In this document: in pieces, positions 33,007-36,756 of the stretch
How positions within the stretch are numbered: position 1 is the stretch's first letter
Layout: each line of letters begins with the position of its first letter
NCBI GenBank assembly: GCA_007280375.1
Contig: QYQG01000048.1
Span: forward strand, 1-36,756
Direction: 5' to 3'
Source of the DNA: Betaproteobacteria bacterium
GTDB taxonomy: Bacteria > Pseudomonadota > Gammaproteobacteria > Burkholderiales > Thiobacillaceae
Length of the DNA: 36,756 bases
Translations under genes and position numbers: made by a program
The notes under the pieces: generated by a model
Databases searched by the model: none
Told to the model about the DNA's origin: nothing
What the model saw: only the letters and a program-made list of their open reading frames with translations

Positions 33007-33777
33007 TTAACGCATTAATTGAGCCGCAACGCGGATCGTTTGCAGACCTTGTGCATCTTGCACCTGCGGCCAGAGGCGATAGGCACGGTCACACGCCACG
33101 GGATTTTGAAAGGCGGCACGCTCTAAATCCGCGCGTTCCACCGCCGTCAAACCCGACCACGCCAACAGCAAGGGCGCGATGTGCGCATGATAATCGCGAA
33201 TAGCCGACTGTTCCAGTAGGTTATTACCCTCGGCCAACAAGGGGCTTTCCTGTCGTCCATCAAACCACCCGACAAACGGCTGTGGCCCCGCCCGTTTGTC
33301 CACCGCCTCCATCAGCCACGCGGCATGCTTCTCCTCGGCCACGCCCGCCGCCCGCAAGGCCGGTGAAACAAAGCCCGTATAGCGTTCGACAAAAGGCCAC
33401 CACAACGGGTTCTCGGGCGTGACACCGCGTTCCGCCGCGCTGGCGATCAAGGCCAAGGGCGCGCCATCACGGTCTAGCAACCAACACTCCCACCCATCGT
33501 CGGCCGGAAAGGGTAACGGCGGCGGAGACCTCAAGGCCTCATGTAAAACACGATGCAAGGCCGCCGGCAGCTCCGCCCCGCGCCCCGTCTCCCAAATTCC
33601 AATAGGACGCACCCAGCCATAGCCATCGTCGCCGTAGAGTTGCCAGGTCAGGCCATCGTGGGTCACAGCCTGCGTACCCCCCACTTCGATAAACTGCGCC
33701 ACGCCACGAAACGGATTCAGCAACCGGCGCGAGAAATATCGAATAGACTGTGCGGACTGTGTGTAATGGAGGCTCAT
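33007..33777 (-). CDS. hypothetical protein, third member of the MoxR/VWA cluster
   Basis: Open frame of about 257 aa, same strand, 15 bp upstream of the ATPase; SIRYFSRRLLNPFRGVAQFIEVGG... No family I can name. Confidence 0.75.
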   Translation of the reverse strand: MSLHYTQSAQSIRYFSRRLLNPFRGVAQFIEVGGTQAVTHDGLTWQLYGDDGYGWVRPIGIWETGRGAELPAALHRVLHEALRSPPPLPFPADDGWECWLLDRDGAPLALIASAAERGVTPENPLWWPFVERYTGFVSPALRAAGVAEEKHAAWLMEAVDKRAGPQPFVGWFDGRQESPLLAEGNNLLEQSAIRDYHAHIAPLLLAWSGLTAVERADLERAAFQNPVACDRAYRLWPQVQDAQGLQTIRVAAQLMR

Positions 33778-33779
33778 AG

Positions 33780-34622
33780 ATGACAACGATACCGATAACC
33801 CCGCCCTCTTGGCAAATGCTGTTGCCGCCGCGCCCCGAGCAAAGTCATAAAGGCGACTTTGGCGTCGTCGGTATTATCGGTGGCGCAGCAGGGATGGTCG
33901 GCGCGCCCCTGCTCGCGGCACGCGCTGCGCTCGCTATGGGTGCAGGGCGTGTCTATGGCGGCCTCTTGGATGCGCGCGTCGCCATCGACCCCACAGCCCC
34001 CGAGCTGATGTTGACCTCCCCCGAACACCTATTCCGCCTCCAAGCGCCCGGCTGCCTCGTCATCGGCCCGGGTTTAGGGCAAGACGCCCGCGCCCTAAAC
34101 CTGCTCCGCACCGCACTCAAGAGTCCTTTATCCTTGCTCATTGACGCCGATGCGCTCAACCTCATTGCCGCCCATCCCGTCCTACTACGGCACATCACCC
34201 AGCGCAGCGCGCCCACCCTCCTCACCCCACACCCCGGCGAGGCCGCACGACTCCTGGCGTGTAGCATCGCCGATATCCAACAGGATCGCGCAGCGGCGGT
34301 GCGCCAATTACATGCCAAGATCCCCGTCATCTGCATCCTCAAAGGAGCAGGCACGCTGATCTGCACCGGCGACACCGTCTGGCAAAACCCCACCGGCAAC
34401 CCCGCCATGGCCGTGCCCGGCATGGGTGATAGCCTCGCCGGGATGATCGCCGCCCTCATCGCGCAAGGCGTACCCGCCTTAGCTGCCGCACAGGCCGGGG
34501 TCTATCTGCACGGCCAAGCCGGCGACACCTGCGTCCAAAACGGTCTCGGCCCCCGTGGCCTCACCGCCTCCGAGGTCATCGCATGCGCACGGTCATTGCT
34601 AAACGAGGTCAAGCTAGGCTAG
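33780..34622 (+). CDS. nnrD: ADP-dependent NAD(P)H-hydrate dehydratase (standalone)
   Basis: HKGDFGVVGIIGGAAGMVGAPLLAARAALAMGAGRVYGG, LLTPHPGEAARLL, NPAMAVPGMGDSLAGMIAALIAQG. No NnrE epimerase domain. Confidence 0.92.
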   Translation: MTTIPITPPSWQMLLPPRPEQSHKGDFGVVGIIGGAAGMVGAPLLAARAALAMGAGRVYGGLLDARVAIDPTAPELMLTSPEHLFRLQAPGCLVIGPGLGQDARALNLLRTALKSPLSLLIDADALNLIAAHPVLLRHITQRSAPTLLTPHPGEAARLLACSIADIQQDRAAAVRQLHAKIPVICILKGAGTLICTGDTVWQNPTGNPAMAVPGMGDSLAGMIAALIAQGVPALAAAQAGVYLHGQAGDTCVQNGLGPRGLTASEVIACARSLLNEVKLG

Positions 34623-34651
34623 CATCGGGGCAACTCTACGAGATCTAAGCC

Positions 34652-35617
34652 ATGTCCAGCAAACACCCCATCATCGCTGTCACCGGCTCTGCAGGCGCGG
34701 GCACCACCATGGTGCGCACGGCGTTCGCCGACTTGTTTCGACGCGAGGCGATCAACGCCTTCTTTATCGAAGGCAACAGTTTCCGCCGTTACGACCGCGA
34801 CGCGATGAAACAAGTCGTCGCCGTCTCACGCCAAACTGCGCACCCGCTCTCCCATTTCGGCCCCGAGACCAACCTCTTTGACCGTCTCGAAGGGCTGTTT
34901 CGCGAATACGCCCGCACCGGAACAGGCATCGCTCGCCACTACATCGAACGCGCCAGCGATAGCGAGAAATACGCCACCCCACGCGGGCAATTCACCCCGT
35001 GGCAAGACATCCCCACGGGGACCGAACTCCTCTTCTACGAAGGTCTGCATGGCGGCGTCATCCAAAGCACCTGGAGCCATCGCGCCTTGTCGCGCTCCCA
35101 CAACCCCTTCGTCATCAAGGCGCGGCAAAAGGTTGATGAAGACCACCTTGTACAACACGATGTCGGGGTCGATGTCGCACAATGGGTCGACCTCCTGATC
35201 GGCGTCACCCCCATCATCAACCTGGAATGGATCCAAAAGATCCAACGCGACTGCGCCGAAAAAGGTGCGTCGCACGAAAGTGTCGTCGCCACCATCCTGC
35301 GCCGTCTCGAGGACTACACCCACTACATCACGCCACAGTTCTCGCTCACCGACATCAACTTCCAGCGCGTCCCCTTAGTGGACACCTCCAACCCCTTCAT
35401 CGCCCGTCAAGTCCCGACACTGGATGAAAGTTTCGTCGTCGTGCGCTTCCGCGAGCCGCAACGCTTCGACTTTCCGGGCCTGTTGCAACGCATCGACGGC
35501 AGCTTCATGTCGCGCCCCAACACCCTCGTCGTCCCCGGCGGCAAGATGCACCTCGCACTCGAGGTGATCTGCCGACCGTTGGTACACGAACTGGTCGAAC
35601 GCCTGCGTCAACCCTAA
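34652..35617 (+). CDS. phosphoribulokinase
   Basis: IIAVTGSAGAGTTMV P-loop, FIEGNSFRRYDRDAMK, ELLFYEGLHGGVI, VDLLIGVTPIINLEWIQKIQRD. Confidence 0.95.
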   Translation: MSSKHPIIAVTGSAGAGTTMVRTAFADLFRREAINAFFIEGNSFRRYDRDAMKQVVAVSRQTAHPLSHFGPETNLFDRLEGLFREYARTGTGIARHYIERASDSEKYATPRGQFTPWQDIPTGTELLFYEGLHGGVIQSTWSHRALSRSHNPFVIKARQKVDEDHLVQHDVGVDVAQWVDLLIGVTPIINLEWIQKIQRDCAEKGASHESVVATILRRLEDYTHYITPQFSLTDINFQRVPLVDTSNPFIARQVPTLDESFVVVRFREPQRFDFPGLLQRIDGSFMSRPNTLVVPGGKMHLALEVICRPLVHELVERLRQP

Positions 35618-35670
35618 CCCAATAAACCACAAACCTATGCGGCCTCACCCTGTGGGGCAGGACACGACAC

Positions 35671-36555
35671 CTAATCTTTACAACTCGCGCAGAATCGCGT
35701 CTTGAGATAGGCGTTAAAGGCATCGGCGATCTCTTCGTGCTTCAGGGCGAACTCCACCTGCGCCTGCATGTAGCCCAGCTTCGTGCCGCAATCAAAGCGC
35801 TGGCCTTCAAAGGCATAGGCCAGCACCTGTTGCTCGGCCAGCAGACGCGCAATGCCATCGGTCAATTGCAACTCACCACCCGCGCCGCGCTCGATGCGTT
35901 TAAGGTGATGAAAGATACGCGGGGTGAGGATATAACGGCCCACCACCGCCAGATTCGACGGCGCATCAGCCGGCTTGGGTTTCTCAACGATGCGCGTCAC
36001 CCGCGAGATGCGCCCCGTCATCGTCTCCGTCGCTACGATGCCGTATGAACCGGTCTCCTCTGGCGACACGGTTTCCACGCCCACCAGCGACGACTGGTAA
36101 TAATCAAACTGCTCGCACATCTGCTTGATCGCACCGGGCTGACCATCGATCAAGTCATCCGCTAAGATCACCGCAAACGGCTCATCGCCCACCGCCGGTT
36201 GCGCGCACAGCACCGCGTGCCCCAGCCCCAGGGCCTCGGCCTGACGGATAAAGATGCAGTTCATGCCCGGCGGGGTGATCTTGCGCACCTCGGCCAGCAC
36301 GCGCAATTTTCCGCGCTGTTCTAGTTCCACCTCAAGCTCGTAGGCCTTGTCGTAATGATCCGCAATCGCCCGTTTGGTGCGGCCGATGATAAAGATCATA
36401 TCGGTAATCCCCGCCTCCGCCGCCTCCTCCACCGCATACTGGATCAGCGGCTTATCGACGATCGGCAACATCTCCTTAGGGTTCACCTTGGTCGCCGGCA
36501 AAAACCGCGTCCCCAACCCCGCCGCCGGAAAGACGGCCTTTCTAACTTTTTTCAT
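35671..36555 (-). CDS. galU: UTP-glucose-1-phosphate uridylyltransferase
   Basis: [45 protein letters not shown]. Confidence 0.98.
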   Translation of the reverse strand: MKKVRKAVFPAAGLGTRFLPATKVNPKEMLPIVDKPLIQYAVEEAAEAGITDMIFIIGRTKRAIADHYDKAYELEVELEQRGKLRVLAEVRKITPPGMNCIFIRQAEALGLGHAVLCAQPAVGDEPFAVILADDLIDGQPGAIKQMCEQFDYYQSSLVGVETVSPEETGSYGIVATETMTGRISRVTRIVEKPKPADAPSNLAVVGRYILTPRIFHHLKRIERGAGGELQLTDGIARLLAEQQVLAYAFEGQRFDCGTKLGYMQAQVEFALKHEEIADAFNAYLKTRFCASCKD

Positions 36556-36577
36556 TTATCTTCTCCTAGGCCGTCTT
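36530..36577 (-). promoter_or_regulatory. Inverted repeat enclosing galU SD and start codon (copy 1)
   Basis: aagacggcc (36530-36538) / ggccgtctt (36569-36577); the 30-nt loop contains the ATG at 36553-36555 and the SD. Confidence 0.6.
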
Positions 36578-36662
36578 CGTTGTAGGCTAACTCGGCGCAG
36601 CCGATGTTAAGCGACATCAGGTCGCGACCGTAAACAAAGACGGCCTTTCTAATTTTTTTCAT
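36552..36662 (-). CDS. Putative 36-aa leader ORF coupled to galU
   Basis: [38 protein letters not shown] aaggag upstream; its TGA overlaps the galU ATG (ATGA). Confidence 0.5.
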   Translation of the reverse strand: MKKIRKAVFVYGRDLMSLNIGCAELAYNEDGLGEDK

Positions 36663-36691
36663 ATCTTATCTCCTTGCGCGTAGCCGTCTTT
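36636..36691 (-). promoter_or_regulatory. Inverted repeat enclosing leader-ORF SD and start codon (copy 2)
   Basis: aaagacggc (36636-36644) / gccgtcttt (36683-36691); loop contains the ATG at 36660-36662 and the SD. Confidence 0.6.
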
Positions 36692-36700
36692 AAAATAATG

Positions 36701-36750
36701 GGAATAATTGGGGACAGACCACGATGGAATAATTGGGGACAGACCACGAT
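36701..36750. repeat. Perfect 25-bp tandem direct repeat (ggaataattggggacagaccacgat)x2
   Basis: 36701-36725 and 36726-36750 are identical and contiguous. Confidence 0.9.
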
Positions 36751-36756
36751 TGTTTG

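Overview
The window is 36.8 kb of dense, high-GC, mostly housekeeping sequence. Gene order and products point to a gammaproteobacterium, and a phosphoribulokinase suggests it is autotrophic; the taxonomy is inference. I recognise: a 5'-truncated hybrid sensor kinase; glnD; an mtnP-like/hpt purine-salvage pair; rlmB; rnr; tRNA-Leu(CAG); purA-hisZ-DUF2065-hflC-hflK; a decayed hflX; hfq; a tightly coupled der-bamB-yfgM-hisS-ispG-rodZ-rlmN-ndk run; pilT/U; tilS; accA; slyD; bcp; roxA; a small Ala-rich lipoprotein; a thioredoxin; typA; a 36-aa membrane ORF absent from the ORF track; a MoxR ATPase / HExxH-VWA / unknown-protein cluster; nnrD; phosphoribulokinase; and galU. The observations most worth following up are: (1) an hflX remnant between hfq and hflK with a REP-like repeat beside it; (2) a tandemly duplicated hairpin enclosing SD and start codon upstream of galU, with a 36-codon leader ORF coupled to galU; (3) the 36-aa membrane protein next to typA; (4) a palindrome inserted in frame in glnD; (5) the MoxR/VWA/unknown cluster; (6) perfect 25-bp tandem repeats at the right edge. 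No CRISPR array, prophage, intact transposase or clear defence system was seen.
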